Assembly: GCF_003311645.1 (NCBI RefSeq) | Contig: NZ_QEST01000280.1 | Span: 78,278 to 142,277 of the forward strand | Length of the DNA stretch: 64,000 nt | Source: Streptomyces sp. PT12 | Lineage (GTDB): Bacteria > Actinomycetota > Actinomycetes > Streptomycetales > Streptomycetaceae | Direction: 5' to 3' | In this document: piece by piece, positions 21,277-30,038 of the stretch | Layout: every line of letters begins with the position of its first letter | How positions within the stretch are numbered: position 1 is the first letter of the stretch | Translations under genes and position numbers: made by a program | Notes under the pieces: model-generated | What the model was told of the DNA's origin: nothing | Databases searched by the model: none | Seen by the model: the letters and a program-made list of their open reading frames with translations, nothing else

Positions 21277-22233
21277 GTGCGAACCGACCGCTTCCTAGCC
21301 CGCCTCGAACAGGAGCAGCAGCCGCCGAACGTGCCGCCTCCTGTAATGAGCCGCACCCGCATGGCTCTCCTGTGGGCCACCCTCGGGTTCTATGCGGCCA
21401 TCGTGGCTGCGGTGCTGAGCACGTCCTGGCTCGTCCGTCTCGACTGGCAGCTCATGCTGTTCCGCCCGTATAAGCAGTGGCCGGAGTTGCACGCGTTTCT
21501 GGACTATTTCGTCGTCCTCGGCCAGCGCGGCCCGACGGCGGTGCTGATCGCCGCGTGGCTCAGCTGGCGCTGCTGGCGCCAGCGGACCCTGCGCCCCCTG
21601 CTCGTGATGGCCAGCGCCCTCCTCCTGCTCAACGTGACGGTGGGCGCCGCCAAGCTGGGCATGGGCCGCGAGGGCCCGCACTACGCCAACGTCATCGGGT
21701 CGAACGAGATGTTCCTGACCGGCGATATATTCCCTTCGGGCCACACCGCGAACGCCGTCGTGACCTGGGGGATCCTGGCCTATCTGGCCACCACGCCGCG
21801 GGCGAGACGCACCCTGTCGGTCATCGCCGCGGTCTTCGCGCTCGGCGTCGGCACCACGACCGTCTACCTCGGCACCCACTGGGTGAGCGACGTGCTGCTC
21901 GGCTGGGCCGCCGGCCTCCTGGTCCTGCTGGCGCTGCCCTGGTGCGAGCCGCTGATCGCCGCGGTGGAGCGGCAGGTGTTCCTGATGAGGGACCGGGTGC
22001 TCGGCCTGACCGCGCCCCACGAGTCGGCGCCCGCGCTCGACCGCGGCCCGCACCCGGTGCCCGCGCTGCGCCAGGGCGACGAGCCCTGCCCCCACGGCGA
22101 GCCCGCGGTGGCCACCGGGCGGCCGGGGACGGCGGCGCACGCGATGGCGGCGAACGTCCGTGTGCGGCAGCCGGGCGGGCGGGCGCACACCGGCCGCCCC
22201 GACCGGCCGATCCGGCCCGTCAGCAGCCGCTGA
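21277..22233 (+). CDS. PAP2-family membrane phosphatase
   Basis: Protein of 318 residues with about six membrane helices and the three acid phosphatase motifs: KLGMGREGP (about 125-133), PSGHT (about 152-156) and the His/Asp pair in YLGTHWVSD. The family removes phosphate from lipid phosphates such as phosphatidate or undecaprenyl diphosphate at the outer membrane face. The last ~80 residues are a hydrophilic, Pro/Arg-rich tail that is not part of the domain. Start is the GTG at 21277, the only start upstream of the first helix. Confidence 0.88.
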   Translation: MRTDRFLARLEQEQQPPNVPPPVMSRTRMALLWATLGFYAAIVAAVLSTSWLVRLDWQLMLFRPYKQWPELHAFLDYFVVLGQRGPTAVLIAAWLSWRCWRQRTLRPLLVMASALLLLNVTVGAAKLGMGREGPHYANVIGSNEMFLTGDIFPSGHTANAVVTWGILAYLATTPRARRTLSVIAAVFALGVGTTTVYLGTHWVSDVLLGWAAGLLVLLALPWCEPLIAAVERQVFLMRDRVLGLTAPHESAPALDRGPHPVPALRQGDEPCPHGEPAVATGRPGTAAHAMAANVRVRQPGGRAHTGRPDRPIRPVSSR

Positions 22234-22251
22234 GGAGCGGAGGGCGCGGGC

Positions 22252-22467
22252 TCAGCCCTGCCAGCAGCGGACGACCACGCCGTCGCTCACGGCGAGATTG
22301 AGCCGTCCCGGCATGTGCTCCATGGTGATGATCGCATCGGGCGGAAGGCGGCGGACGGGGCGCCAGCCCCGGCCCGTGGCCCGCTCCTCCGCGGCGTCGG
22401 CGTCCATGCCGACATAGGCGTCGGGGCTGTCGTCGGGGGTCTGCGCGGGGCGCGGGAGGGGAGCCAT
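22252..22467 (-). CDS. Peptidase inhibitor I78-family small protein
   Basis: Protein of 71 residues. YVGMDADAAEERATGRGW followed by RRLPPDAIITME and RLNLAVSDGVVVRCWQG fits the I78 (potato-inhibitor-like) fold, whose exposed loop inhibits serine proteases. No signal peptide is evident, so it would act in the cytoplasm. It converges on the PAP2 gene with an 18-bp gap. Two serine proteases lie 6-8 kb away. The family call rests on a weak but length-matched pattern. Confidence 0.65.
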   Translation of the reverse strand: MAPLPRPAQTPDDSPDAYVGMDADAAEERATGRGWRPVRRLPPDAIITMEHMPGRLNLAVSDGVVVRCWQG

Positions 22468-22902
22468 GCCGCCACCGTACGACCCGCCGCACGCCCCCCG
22501 TCAACCACCCCGAAGTACCGCGAAGATCAGGGGACTGTCACGCTTGTGTCACAGCGCCCCCCGCGCGTCCCCGTTCGGGCGAACGCGTCGCCGACGCAAT
22601 TGCCGGGCGCCCAGAATTCACAGGGGACCCCTCAGCAACGGGAATGCAAGGGCGTTATGAGAGCCCCTTGAGCATGTTTGGGAATCACCGGGAATTCACT
22701 TTTCATGTGAACACGGTGAACTTTTGGTTGATAACCGCCACCCCCCTACACCATCGCTCACGCGTACGGTCGGGCCCCCCTCTCCCCGGCGTCGCGGGGG
22801 CGATTCCCGGGGCGGGGGGCGTGACCCAGGCGCGGCTCGCCCGTTGTGCACGGGGCACCCGCCGCGGAGGGCGGGCCGTGACCCATCAACCGAGGAGCGA
22901 CC
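22468..22902. other. Intergenic region upstream of the conserved unknown
   Basis: About 435 bp. The segment 22670-22740 is AT-rich with the related words gtgaacacg and gtgaactt, a possible promoter/operator area. No RNA gene or ORF could be supported. Confidence 0.5.
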
Positions 22903-23742
22903 GTGTCCCCCTTGCTCGACGTCAGCGACGCCGTACGCGCCGAGATCGGCGACGAAGAAGCCGATCGGCTGCTCGCCGGCCAGAACGCACCCGGCAGCTA
23001 CGACTGCACCTCGTGCCGCACCCCCGGCTACCCCGAGCAGGAGCGCACGAGCACCGTCCTCTTCGTGGGCGGGGACACGGCGGTCCTGGCGTTCGCCCAC
23101 GCCTCCTGCATCCCCTCCCAGGTGGTCTCGGTCTCCGAGGAGCAACTCCAGGGCGCCGTGCGGTCCATCACCGGCGAGACGGTTCCCGCCGCCCCCGCGG
23201 CCCCCGTCCCCGCTCCCGCCGCTCCCGCTCCCGCTCCCGCCGCGCCCTCCCCCGACCGGCCCGCGCCCGAGCAGGCCGTCCTCGGCGTGACCTGTGGGCA
23301 GATCCTCATCGGCGAGGAACTGCACCCGGCGATCGTGGTCGAGCCCACGGGCCCCGTCGTGCGCCCCGGCTCCACGGGCCCGGGCGACGATTTCCTGCCG
23401 CTGCTGATCGAGGCGGGCTTTATGCCGGTGACCGACGTGGGAAACGTTCCTGCGCGGCTGCCGGGCTGGTCCGTGCTCGTCGCCATGGGCCAGCTGCACG
23501 CCGTGCTCCAGGGCGCCTCCGCGGGAGGCCGCCCCAGCGCCTGGTGGCAGGCGCACCAGCCGCTGCCGCTCACCGACGGCTGGCGGGCCAGCGCCAACCA
23601 GCGCCACCAGGTGCTCGTCTACGCCGCCCCCGCGGGCTCCATCGGCCAGCAGCCGCGCGAGGACCTCATGCGGGACGCCCTGGAGAAGGCAGCGGCGGGC
23701 GGGGTTCTGGTGGCCGCCGCGATGCCGCTGACCGGCACATGA
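22903..23742 (+). CDS. Conserved actinomycete protein of unknown function with CxxC motif
   Basis: Protein of 279 residues that I do not recognise functionally. The N-terminal module has DCTSCRTPG, an internal FAHASC, and a strand-rich pattern (TVLFVGGDTAVLAF). A Pro/Ala linker lies at about residues 97-125, and a second module follows (GVTCGQILIGEELHPAIVVEP ... LLIEAGFMPV). The cysteines could bind zinc or form a redox pair; this is inference. There is no signal peptide or membrane segment. GTG start with GGAGCGACC upstream. It precedes another small unknown in the same direction. Confidence 0.75.
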   Translation: MSPLLDVSDAVRAEIGDEEADRLLAGQNAPGSYDCTSCRTPGYPEQERTSTVLFVGGDTAVLAFAHASCIPSQVVSVSEEQLQGAVRSITGETVPAAPAAPVPAPAAPAPAPAAPSPDRPAPEQAVLGVTCGQILIGEELHPAIVVEPTGPVVRPGSTGPGDDFLPLLIEAGFMPVTDVGNVPARLPGWSVLVAMGQLHAVLQGASAGGRPSAWWQAHQPLPLTDGWRASANQRHQVLVYAAPAGSIGQQPREDLMRDALEKAAAGGVLVAAAMPLTGT

Positions 23743-23885
23743 GCGATCGCGGGGGCCTCCAACGTTCAGGTACGGCGGCGGGCCAGGGCGCATCCGAAGC
23801 CGCCCCTGATCGTTGGACGGGCGTGCACGCTTATGAACCGCCCAGGACCCAGCACCGCGCCGGGCATGCCACCGGCATCCCCGGC

Positions 23886-24173
23886 ATGCGGACGCCGTAC
23901 GAGCGGGTCACCTGCTCGCCCACGCCGATCTACGACTCCCTGTGCGCCGAGTACCGCAGGCTGTTCCGGGCGCTGCCCGGGGACCGCTCGGGCGAGGAGG
24001 ACCTGCGCTTCGTGGGCTTCTCCACGAGCTATGGCGTCGGCGCGGGCAGCTGGCGTGAGTGGCACGAGCCCGCGTACGCGGGCTACGGCGCCGTGGGCGG
24101 CGGACACGCGCGGCTGAACGCCGCCGCCCTGCCCCCCGCCCGCCACTCAACCGACCCCGCCGACGGGCGCTGA
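23886..24173 (+). CDS. Small conserved protein of unknown function
   Basis: Protein of 95 residues starting MRTPYERVTCSPTPIYD, then LCAEYRRLFRALPGDRSGEEDL. I recognise this as a recurrent Streptomyces small-protein pattern without known function. The SPTPIYD and EYRRLFRALPGDR blocks look like conserved surface or helix motifs. Downstream of the CxxC protein by about 140 bp; a perfect hairpin ends the unit. The chosen ATG follows a region with no family-like sequence. Confidence 0.65.
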   Translation: MRTPYERVTCSPTPIYDSLCAEYRRLFRALPGDRSGEEDLRFVGFSTSYGVGAGSWREWHEPAYAGYGAVGGGHARLNAAALPPARHSTDPADGR

Positions 24174-24211
24174 CGCCGCCGGGGCCCAGGGTGAAGGGCC
24201 CCGGCGGCGTC
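24172..24211. terminator. Strong bidirectional terminator hairpin
   Basis: A perfect 16-bp stem (gacgccgccggggccc and its complement) with an 8-nt loop lies between the converging small unknown and der. It overlaps the stop codon of the small gene. Confidence 0.85.
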
Positions 24212-24256
24212 GGTCACTTCTCGCGTCGGTCACTTCTCGCGTCGGTCACTTCTTGC
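24209..24256. repeat. 16-bp tandem triplication at the der 3' end
   Basis: gtcggtcacttctcgc is repeated three times, the last copy with one change (cttgc). The rightmost copy contains the der stop codon and last lysines; the other two repeat this tail downstream. Confidence 0.95.
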
Positions 24257-25712
24257 GGCCGCGCTTCTCACGCACCCGCACCGACAGCTGGATCGGGGTC
24301 CCCTCGAAGCCGAACTCCTCACGCAGCCGCCGCTCGATGAAGCGCCGGTAGCCCGCCTCGAGGAAGCCGGAGGCGAAGAGCACGAAGCGCGGCGGCCTCG
24401 TGCCCGCCTGGGTGCCGAAGAGGATGCGGGGCTGCTTGCCACCGCGCACCGGGTGCGGGTGCGAGGCGACCAGCTGGCCGAGGAATCCGTTGAGCTTGCC
24501 GGTCGGCACCCGGCTCTCCCAGCTGGCCAGCGCGGTCTCGATCGCGGGCACCAGCTTCTCCATGTGCCGCCCGGTGCGCGCCGAGATGTTGACCCGGGGC
24601 GCCCACTGGACCTGCACGAGCTCCTGCTCGATCTCCCGCTCCAGGTAGAAGCGCCGCTCCTCGTCCATGACGTCCCACTTGTTGTAGGCGATGACAAGGG
24701 CGCGGCCCGCGTCCACGGCCATGGTGATGATGCGGGTGTCCTGGACGCTGATGGGCTCGGAGACATCGATGAGAACCACCGCGGCCTCGGCCTTCTCGAG
24801 CGCCGCCGCCGTGCGCAGCGAGGCGTAGAAGTCGGCGCCGTCCTGGAGGTGGACGCGGCGCCTGATGCCCGCGGTGTCGACAAAGCGCCAGGTCTTCCCG
24901 CCCAGGTCGATCAGCTCGTCCACCGGGTCCCTCGTGGTGCCCGCCATCGGGTCGACGACGACGCGGTCCTCGCCCGCGACCTTGTTGAGCAGCGACGACT
25001 TGCCGACATTGGGGCGGCCGATGAGCGCGATGCGCCGGGGCCCGCCCACCGTTGTGCCGAACGTCTCGGCCGGGGCGTCGGGCAGCACCTCGAGCACGGC
25101 GTCCAGCATGTCGCCCGTGCCGCGGCCGTGCAGCGCGGAGACCGGGTGGGGCTCGCCGAGGCCGAGCGACCACAGATAGGCCGCCTCGGCCTCCATCGAG
25201 AAGCCGTCCACCTTGTTGGCGCACAGGACGACCGGCTTGCCCGCCCGGCGCAGCAGCTTGACCACGGCCTCGTCGGTGTCGGTGGCGCCGACCGTGGCGT
25301 CCACCACCAGGACCACGGCGTCGGCCGCCTCGATGGCGAACTCCGCCTGCGCGGCCACGGACGCCTGGATGCCGAGCACGTCCTGCTCCCAGCCGCCGGT
25401 GTCCACCACCTTGAAGCGGCGCCCCGCCCACTCCGCCTCGTAGGTCACCCGGTCCCTGGTCACGCCTGGGCGGTCCTCGACGACGGCCTCGCGGCGGCCC
25501 AGGATCCTGTTCACCAGGGTCGACTTGCCGACATTGGGGCGGCCGACGACGGCGAGCACGGGCAACGGGCCACCGGCCGCCGCGGCGAGGTCGCCGTCGA
25601 TCTCGTCGGGGTCGAAGCCCTGCTCGGCGGCGAGCTCCATGAACTCCGCGTACTCGGCGTCCCCCAGCGCGCCGTGCGCCTCGGCGGTGCCCGAATGGTT
25701 CTGGTCGTTCAT
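24246..25712 (-). CDS. der: Ribosome-biogenesis GTPase Der (EngA)
   Basis: Tandem GTPase of 488 residues needed for 50S subunit maturation. P-loops are GRPNVGKST at 57-65 and GRPNVGKSS near 231-239, with DTGGW and DTAGI switch motifs, NKVD and NKWD specificity motifs, and a C-terminal KH-like domain ending in a basic tail. An acidic ~45-residue extension precedes the first domain, as in other actinomycetes. It is followed on the minus strand by a repeat-derived tail and a terminator. Confidence 0.98.
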   Translation of the reverse strand: MNDQNHSGTAEAHGALGDAEYAEFMELAAEQGFDPDEIDGDLAAAAGGPLPVLAVVGRPNVGKSTLVNRILGRREAVVEDRPGVTRDRVTYEAEWAGRRFKVVDTGGWEQDVLGIQASVAAQAEFAIEAADAVVLVVDATVGATDTDEAVVKLLRRAGKPVVLCANKVDGFSMEAEAAYLWSLGLGEPHPVSALHGRGTGDMLDAVLEVLPDAPAETFGTTVGGPRRIALIGRPNVGKSSLLNKVAGEDRVVVDPMAGTTRDPVDELIDLGGKTWRFVDTAGIRRRVHLQDGADFYASLRTAAALEKAEAAVVLIDVSEPISVQDTRIITMAVDAGRALVIAYNKWDVMDEERRFYLEREIEQELVQVQWAPRVNISARTGRHMEKLVPAIETALASWESRVPTGKLNGFLGQLVASHPHPVRGGKQPRILFGTQAGTRPPRFVLFASGFLEAGYRRFIERRLREEFGFEGTPIQLSVRVREKRGRKK

Positions 25713-25773
25713 GGGGTCTCGTACCTCGTCCGTCGTCGTGAGTGCGGTGCCGCTGGCTCTCCAGTGTCGCGCG

Positions 25774-26418
25774 TCAGCGGCCGGTGCGGCGCCTGGCGTC
25801 CTTGAGGTGGTCCGTCAGGCGCTCCTGTATGCCCCTGGTCGCCGCGTCGAGCGCCGCGCGGGTGCGCCGCCCCGAGCTGTCACCGGCGTGGAACGGCTCG
25901 CCGAAGACGACGTCGATCCGGACGCGCGGCGGCGGCAGCGCGCGCACCGCGCGGCCTCCGCGCCCGCCGCTGCCCAGCACGGCCACGGGCACGATCGGGG
26001 CGCCCGAGCGCACCGCGAAGTACGCGAGCCCCGCCCTGAGCGCGGCGAAGTCGCCCGTGGTGCGCGTTCCCTCGGGGAATATCCCGAGCACCTCGCCGCC
26101 GTCGAGCACGGCGAGCGCCGCGGTGACGGCCGCGCGGTCAGGGCCCGAACGGTCCACGCTCAGCTGCCCGATGACGTTCAGGAACGCGCCGAGCGGGCCC
26201 ACGAACGCCTCCCGTTTGACCAGAAAGCGCACCGGCCTCGGCGCGGTGCCGAACAGCACGGGGCCGTCGACGTTGTGCGTGTGGTTGACGGCCAGGATCG
26301 CCGGGCCCGTGGCGGGGACGCGCCAGGCGCCCAGGACCCGCGGGCGCCACACGGTGTGGATCACGCCGGTCGCGAGCCGGTGCCCCGCCCGCGCGGCCAG
26401 GTCGCGCGGGGGCGTCAT
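25774..26418 (-). CDS. plsC: 1-acyl-sn-glycerol-3-phosphate acyltransferase (PlsC family)
   Basis: Acyltransferase of 214 residues with the NHTHNVDG motif (HX4D, His46/Asp51) and FPEGTR near residue 123, the hallmark acyl-acceptor and phosphate-binding sites. It transfers an acyl chain to lysophosphatidate in phospholipid synthesis at the membrane. The ATG at 26418 lies 4 bp after the cmk stop codon, showing tight coupling. The order cmk-plsC-der is a common actinobacterial arrangement. Confidence 0.93.
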   Translation of the reverse strand: MTPPRDLAARAGHRLATGVIHTVWRPRVLGAWRVPATGPAILAVNHTHNVDGPVLFGTAPRPVRFLVKREAFVGPLGAFLNVIGQLSVDRSGPDRAAVTAALAVLDGGEVLGIFPEGTRTTGDFAALRAGLAYFAVRSGAPIVPVAVLGSGGRGGRAVRALPPPRVRIDVVFGEPFHAGDSSGRRTRAALDAATRGIQERLTDHLKDARRRTGR

Positions 26419-26422
26419 GGCG

Positions 26423-27124
26423 TCACCGCTCGGAACGCTTGCGCGCCTCGATGAGCGACACCACACACTCGATGACCTGCGGCAGGGTCAGCTCGCTCGT
26501 GTCGACCTCGACGGCGTCGTCCGCCTTGGCCAGCGGGGACGCCTTGCGGCCCGAGTCGGCGGCGTCGCGCCGGGCGAGCGCGGCCTGGGTGGCGGCGACC
26601 CCCGCGGCCTCCTGGCCGATCAGCTCGGCGCTGCGGCGGGCGGCCCTGACCTCGGGCGATGCGGTGAGGAAGATCTTGACGTCGGCGCCGGGGAGCACGG
26701 TGGTGCCGATGTCCCTGCCCTCCACGACGATGCCCGCCCCCGCCTGGGCGGCGATCGACCGCTGGAGCTCGGTGATCAGGGTCCTCACCTCGGGAACGGC
26801 GCTGACCGCGCTCACCGCCTCCGTCACCACCCGGCCCCTGATGGGCACCGAGACATCGGTGCCGTCGACGGTGATCGTGGGCGCCGTGGGGTCGGTGCCC
26901 GAGACGATGACGGGCTTGTCCGCGGCGGCTGCCACGGCGGCGGGGTCGGCGATGTCCACGCCGTTGCCCAGCATCCACCAGGTCATCGCCCGGTACTGGG
27001 CGCCGGTGTCGAGGTAGCCGAAGCCGGTCCGCTCGGCCACGGCCTTGGAGGTGCTTGACTTGCCCGTGCCGGAGGGGCCATCGATGGCGACGATGACGGG
27101 GGTTTCAGCCACGGCGTTGCGCAC
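26423..27124 (-). CDS. cmk: Cytidylate kinase
   Basis: Protein of about 233 residues phosphorylating CMP and dCMP. The P-loop is GPSGTGKS at 16-23, with the CMP-binding LDTGAQYRAMTW and VEGRDIGT motifs and the lid RRSAEL. Either the GTG at 27124 or the GTG four codons in may be the start; AAAGG lies close to both. It is the first of the tightly linked cmk-plsC pair. Confidence 0.96.
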   Translation of the reverse strand: MRNAVAETPVIVAIDGPSGTGKSSTSKAVAERTGFGYLDTGAQYRAMTWWMLGNGVDIADPAAVAAAADKPVIVSGTDPTAPTITVDGTDVSVPIRGRVVTEAVSAVSAVPEVRTLITELQRSIAAQAGAGIVVEGRDIGTTVLPGADVKIFLTASPEVRAARRSAELIGQEAAGVAATQAALARRDAADSGRKASPLAKADDAVEVDTSELTLPQVIECVVSLIEARKRSER

Positions 27125-27241
27125 CTTTCTCAGACGTGTCCGCGCGCCGGACGGCGCACCGGGGGAAACGGGAGCCCACGCCCCCTGGGGAAGGGGCCAC
27201 GCCCTTCCGGGGAAGAAGCGTACCGGCAGCCGGGAGCGGCC

Positions 27242-28327
27242 CTACTGGCGGATGGACCAGCCGCGTTCACGCAGCGCCGCGGTGAGCATGGGCGCGGACG
27301 CGGGCTGCACCATGAGCTGCACGAGGCCCGCCTGCTGGCCGGTGGCGTGCTCGATGCGGACGTCCTCGACGTTGACCCCGGCCCGGCCCGCGTCGGCGAA
27401 GATGCGGGCGAGCTCGCCGGGGCGGTCGCTGATGAGCACCGCCACGGTCTCATAGGCGGCGGGGGCCGCCCCGTGCTTGCCGGGAACGCGCTCGCGCCCT
27501 GCGTTCCCCCTGCGCAGAACGGCCGCCACGCCCGCCGCGCCCTCGGCCCGCTTGTCCTCGTCGGCGGATTCGAGTGCGCGCAGGGCGCGAACGGTCTCGT
27601 CCAGGTCGACGGCGAATTCGGACAGGATGTCGGCGACGGGCCCGGGGTTCGCGGAAAGGATGTCGATCCACATCCCCGGGTCGGAGGCGGCGATTCGCGT
27701 GACGTCCCTGATGCCCTGGCCGCTGAGCCGCACGGCCGTCTCCTCGGCCGAGGCGAGCCGCGCGGCCAGCAGGCTGGAGACCAGCTGCGGGGTGTGCGAG
27801 ACCAGGCCGACGGCCCGGTCGTGGGCGTCCGCGTCCATCACCACGGGCACGGCGCGGCACAGCGAGACCAGCTCCAGCACCTGGTTGAGCACCTCGGTGT
27901 CGGTCTCCGGGGTCGGGGTGAGCACCCAGGGCCTGCCCTCGAACAGGTCGGCCGTGGCGGCCAGCGGCCCCGAGCGCTCACGGCCCGCCATGGGGTGCGT
28001 GCCGAGGTAGGCGCAAAGGTCGCCGCCCGCCGCGGTCAGCTCGCGGCGCGGACCGCCCTTGACGCTGGCGACGTCCATGTATCCGCGGGCGGCGCCGCGC
28101 GCCTGGAGGCCGCCGAGCGCCGCGGCCACCTGGGCCGGGGGCACCGCGGCCACCGCGAGGTCGACGGGGCCTTCGGGCGGCTCCTCGGTGCCCGCGCCCA
28201 GGGCCGCGGCCGTGCGGCGCTGGTCGGGGTCGCGGTCGGCGAGGTGCACCCGCACGCCACGCCCTGAGAGCGCCAGGGCGATGGAGGTGCCGATCAGTCC
28301 GGTGCCGAGGACGAGGGCGCTGCGCAT
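27242..28327 (-). CDS. tyrA: Prephenate dehydrogenase with C-terminal ACT domain
   Basis: Protein of 361 residues catalysing NAD-dependent oxidative decarboxylation of prephenate for tyrosine. GTGLIG at 8-13 is the Rossmann motif, HPMAGRERSG carries the catalytic histidine region, and GQGIRDVTRIA is a conserved block. The last ~75 residues form an ACT-like regulatory domain (LISDRPGELARIFADAGRAG), consistent with tyrosine feedback. The ATG at 28327 is the natural start; the longer frame upstream belongs to rluB shadow. Confidence 0.95.
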   Translation of the reverse strand: MRSALVLGTGLIGTSIALALSGRGVRVHLADRDPDQRRTAAALGAGTEEPPEGPVDLAVAAVPPAQVAAALGGLQARGAARGYMDVASVKGGPRRELTAAGGDLCAYLGTHPMAGRERSGPLAATADLFEGRPWVLTPTPETDTEVLNQVLELVSLCRAVPVVMDADAHDRAVGLVSHTPQLVSSLLAARLASAEETAVRLSGQGIRDVTRIAASDPGMWIDILSANPGPVADILSEFAVDLDETVRALRALESADEDKRAEGAAGVAAVLRRGNAGRERVPGKHGAAPAAYETVAVLISDRPGELARIFADAGRAGVNVEDVRIEHATGQQAGLVQLMVQPASAPMLTAALRERGWSIRQ

Positions 28328-28398
28328 CGTTCCAGCGTAATGCCGCCGCGGGGCCCCGCGGCGGCCGCCCCGGTCGCCTGGCCGATGACCGCCGAAGC

Positions 28399-29364
28399 CT
28401 AGAGACCGACCTCGCGCATCAGCTGGCCGACCTCGGTGTGGGTCATGCGGCGCAGCCAGCCGGACTTCTGGTCGCCGAGCACGATCGGGCCGAACCGCGT
28501 GCGCACCAGCTTGTCCACGGGGAATCCCGACTCGGCGAGCATGCGGCGCACGATGTGCTTGCGGCCCTCGTGCAGGGAGACCTCGACCAGGTAGTTCTTT
28601 CCGGTGTTCTGCACGACGCGGAAGTGGTCGGCGCGGGCCCAGCCGTCGTCGAGCTGCACGCCGTCCTTGAGGCGCTTGCCGAGGTCGCGCGGAATCGGGC
28701 CCTGGATCGCGGCGAGGTAGCTCTTGGTGACGCCGTACTTGGGGTGGGTGAGCCGGTGGGCCAGCTCGCCGTGGTTGGTCAGCAGGATCAGGCCCTCGGT
28801 CTCGGTGTCGAGGCGCCCGACGTGGAAGAGCCGCGTCTCGCGGTTCTGCACGTAGTCGCCCAGGCACTGGCGGCCGTCGGGGTCCTCCATCGACGAGACG
28901 ACGCCGGCGGGCTTGTTGAGGGCGAAGAACAGGTACGACTGGGCCGCGATCGTCAGCCCGTCCACCTTGATCTCGTCCTTCTCCGGGTCGACGCGGCGCC
29001 CCTGCGAGGTGACGATCCGCCCGTTGACCTCGACCCTGGCCTGGTCGATCAGCTCCTCGCAGGACCTGCGGGAGCCGAGCCCCGCGCGGGCCAGCACCTT
29101 CTGGAGGCGCTCGCCCTCGCCGTCGCCCGCCGCGCCGCCCGCGGAGGACTTGCGGTCGTGGCGCTCTCGGTTCCGCTCCTCGATCTGCGCGTCGTACTCG
29201 CGGGAACGGGCGGGCTTGGTCCGCTTCGGGCGCGCGGGACCGCCGCCCTTGCCGCCGTACGCGCGCTCCTCAGGGCGGGGCCGGCCGGCGCGCTGCCGCT
29301 TCTCGTCGCGTTGGTTGCCCGCGCCCCGGTGGTTCCGGTTGCTGTTCCTGCCACTGCTTCGCAT
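28399..29364 (-). CDS. rluB: rRNA/tRNA pseudouridine synthase, RluB/RsuA family
   Basis: Protein of 321 residues. A long basic, disordered N-terminus (about 1-80, Arg/Lys/Gly-rich) precedes an S4 domain (LQKVLARAGLGSRRSCEELI) and the catalytic domain with Asp186 in GRLDTETEGL. RluB-type enzymes modify helix 69/90 region uridines of 23S rRNA. The ATG overlaps the scpB stop by one base (TGATG), so it is coupled to the scp genes. Confidence 0.93.
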   Translation of the reverse strand: MRSSGRNSNRNHRGAGNQRDEKRQRAGRPRPEERAYGGKGGGPARPKRTKPARSREYDAQIEERNRERHDRKSSAGGAAGDGEGERLQKVLARAGLGSRRSCEELIDQARVEVNGRIVTSQGRRVDPEKDEIKVDGLTIAAQSYLFFALNKPAGVVSSMEDPDGRQCLGDYVQNRETRLFHVGRLDTETEGLILLTNHGELAHRLTHPKYGVTKSYLAAIQGPIPRDLGKRLKDGVQLDDGWARADHFRVVQNTGKNYLVEVSLHEGRKHIVRRMLAESGFPVDKLVRTRFGPIVLGDQKSGWLRRMTHTEVGQLMREVGL

Positions 29365-30038
29365 CAATGATCCGTTGGGGAGTCGCCGCTGTCGTCAGCG
29401 TCGAGGTCGGCTACGTCGAACGACGGCACCCCCTCCTGGCTCTCGCCCTCGACCTGGTCGGCCTCGGGCAGGAAGGGCGCGAGCTCGGGAAGCTCGTCCA
29501 GGCCGCGCAGGCCCATCCGCTCCAGGAAGTAGTGCGTCGTCACATACAGGATCGCACCTGTTTCGGGTTCGGTGCCCGCCTCTCCCACCAGCCCTCGCTG
29601 GAGCAGGGTCCGCATGACGCCGTCGCAGTTGACCCCGCGGATCGCGGAGACCCGGGAACGGCTCACGGGCTGCCGGTAGGCGACCACCGCGAGCGTCTCG
29701 AGGGCGGCCTGGGTGAGCCTGGCGTGCTGGCCGTCGAGCACGAAGTCCTCGACGGCCGAGGCGAATTCGGGCCTGGTGTAGTAGCGCCAGCCCCCGGCGA
29801 CCAGGCGCAGCTCGAAGCCGCGGCCCTGCCTGGTGTACTCGTCGGCCAGCTCGCGCAGCGCGCCGGCGACGGCGCGGCGGGGGCGGCCGAGGACCTTGGC
29901 GAGGTGTTCCTCGGTCGCGGGCTCGTCGACCACCATGAGGACGGCTTCGAGGGCGGGCTTGAGCTCCAGGGGCGCCTCGCCCGTCGCTTCCGCCGCTTCC
30001 GCCGCTTCTCCGGTCTGGGTCGCTTCTGTCGTGCTCAT
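29364..30038 (-). CDS. scpB: Segregation and condensation protein ScpB
   Basis: Protein of 224 residues with two winged-helix domains (LKPALEAVLMVVDEPATEEHLA ... ALETLAVVAYRQPVSRSRVSAIRGV as landmarks), typical ScpB sequence. It forms a dimer that bridges ScpA and SMC in the condensin complex. The acidic tail is poorly conserved. Its start overlaps the scpA end by 4 bp and its stop overlaps rluB. Confidence 0.95.
   Translation of the reverse strand: MSTTEATQTGEAAEAAEATGEAPLELKPALEAVLMVVDEPATEEHLAKVLGRPRRAVAGALRELADEYTRQGRGFELRLVAGGWRYYTRPEFASAVEDFVLDGQHARLTQAALETLAVVAYRQPVSRSRVSAIRGVNCDGVMRTLLQRGLVGEAGTEPETGAILYVTTHYFLERMGLRGLDELPELAPFLPEADQVEGESQEGVPSFDVADLDADDSGDSPTDH

Noticed and set aside
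28328-28867. N-terminal extension of tyrA into rluB
   Set aside because: The added residues are an out-of-frame reading of rluB; the ATG at 28327 gives the family N-terminus.
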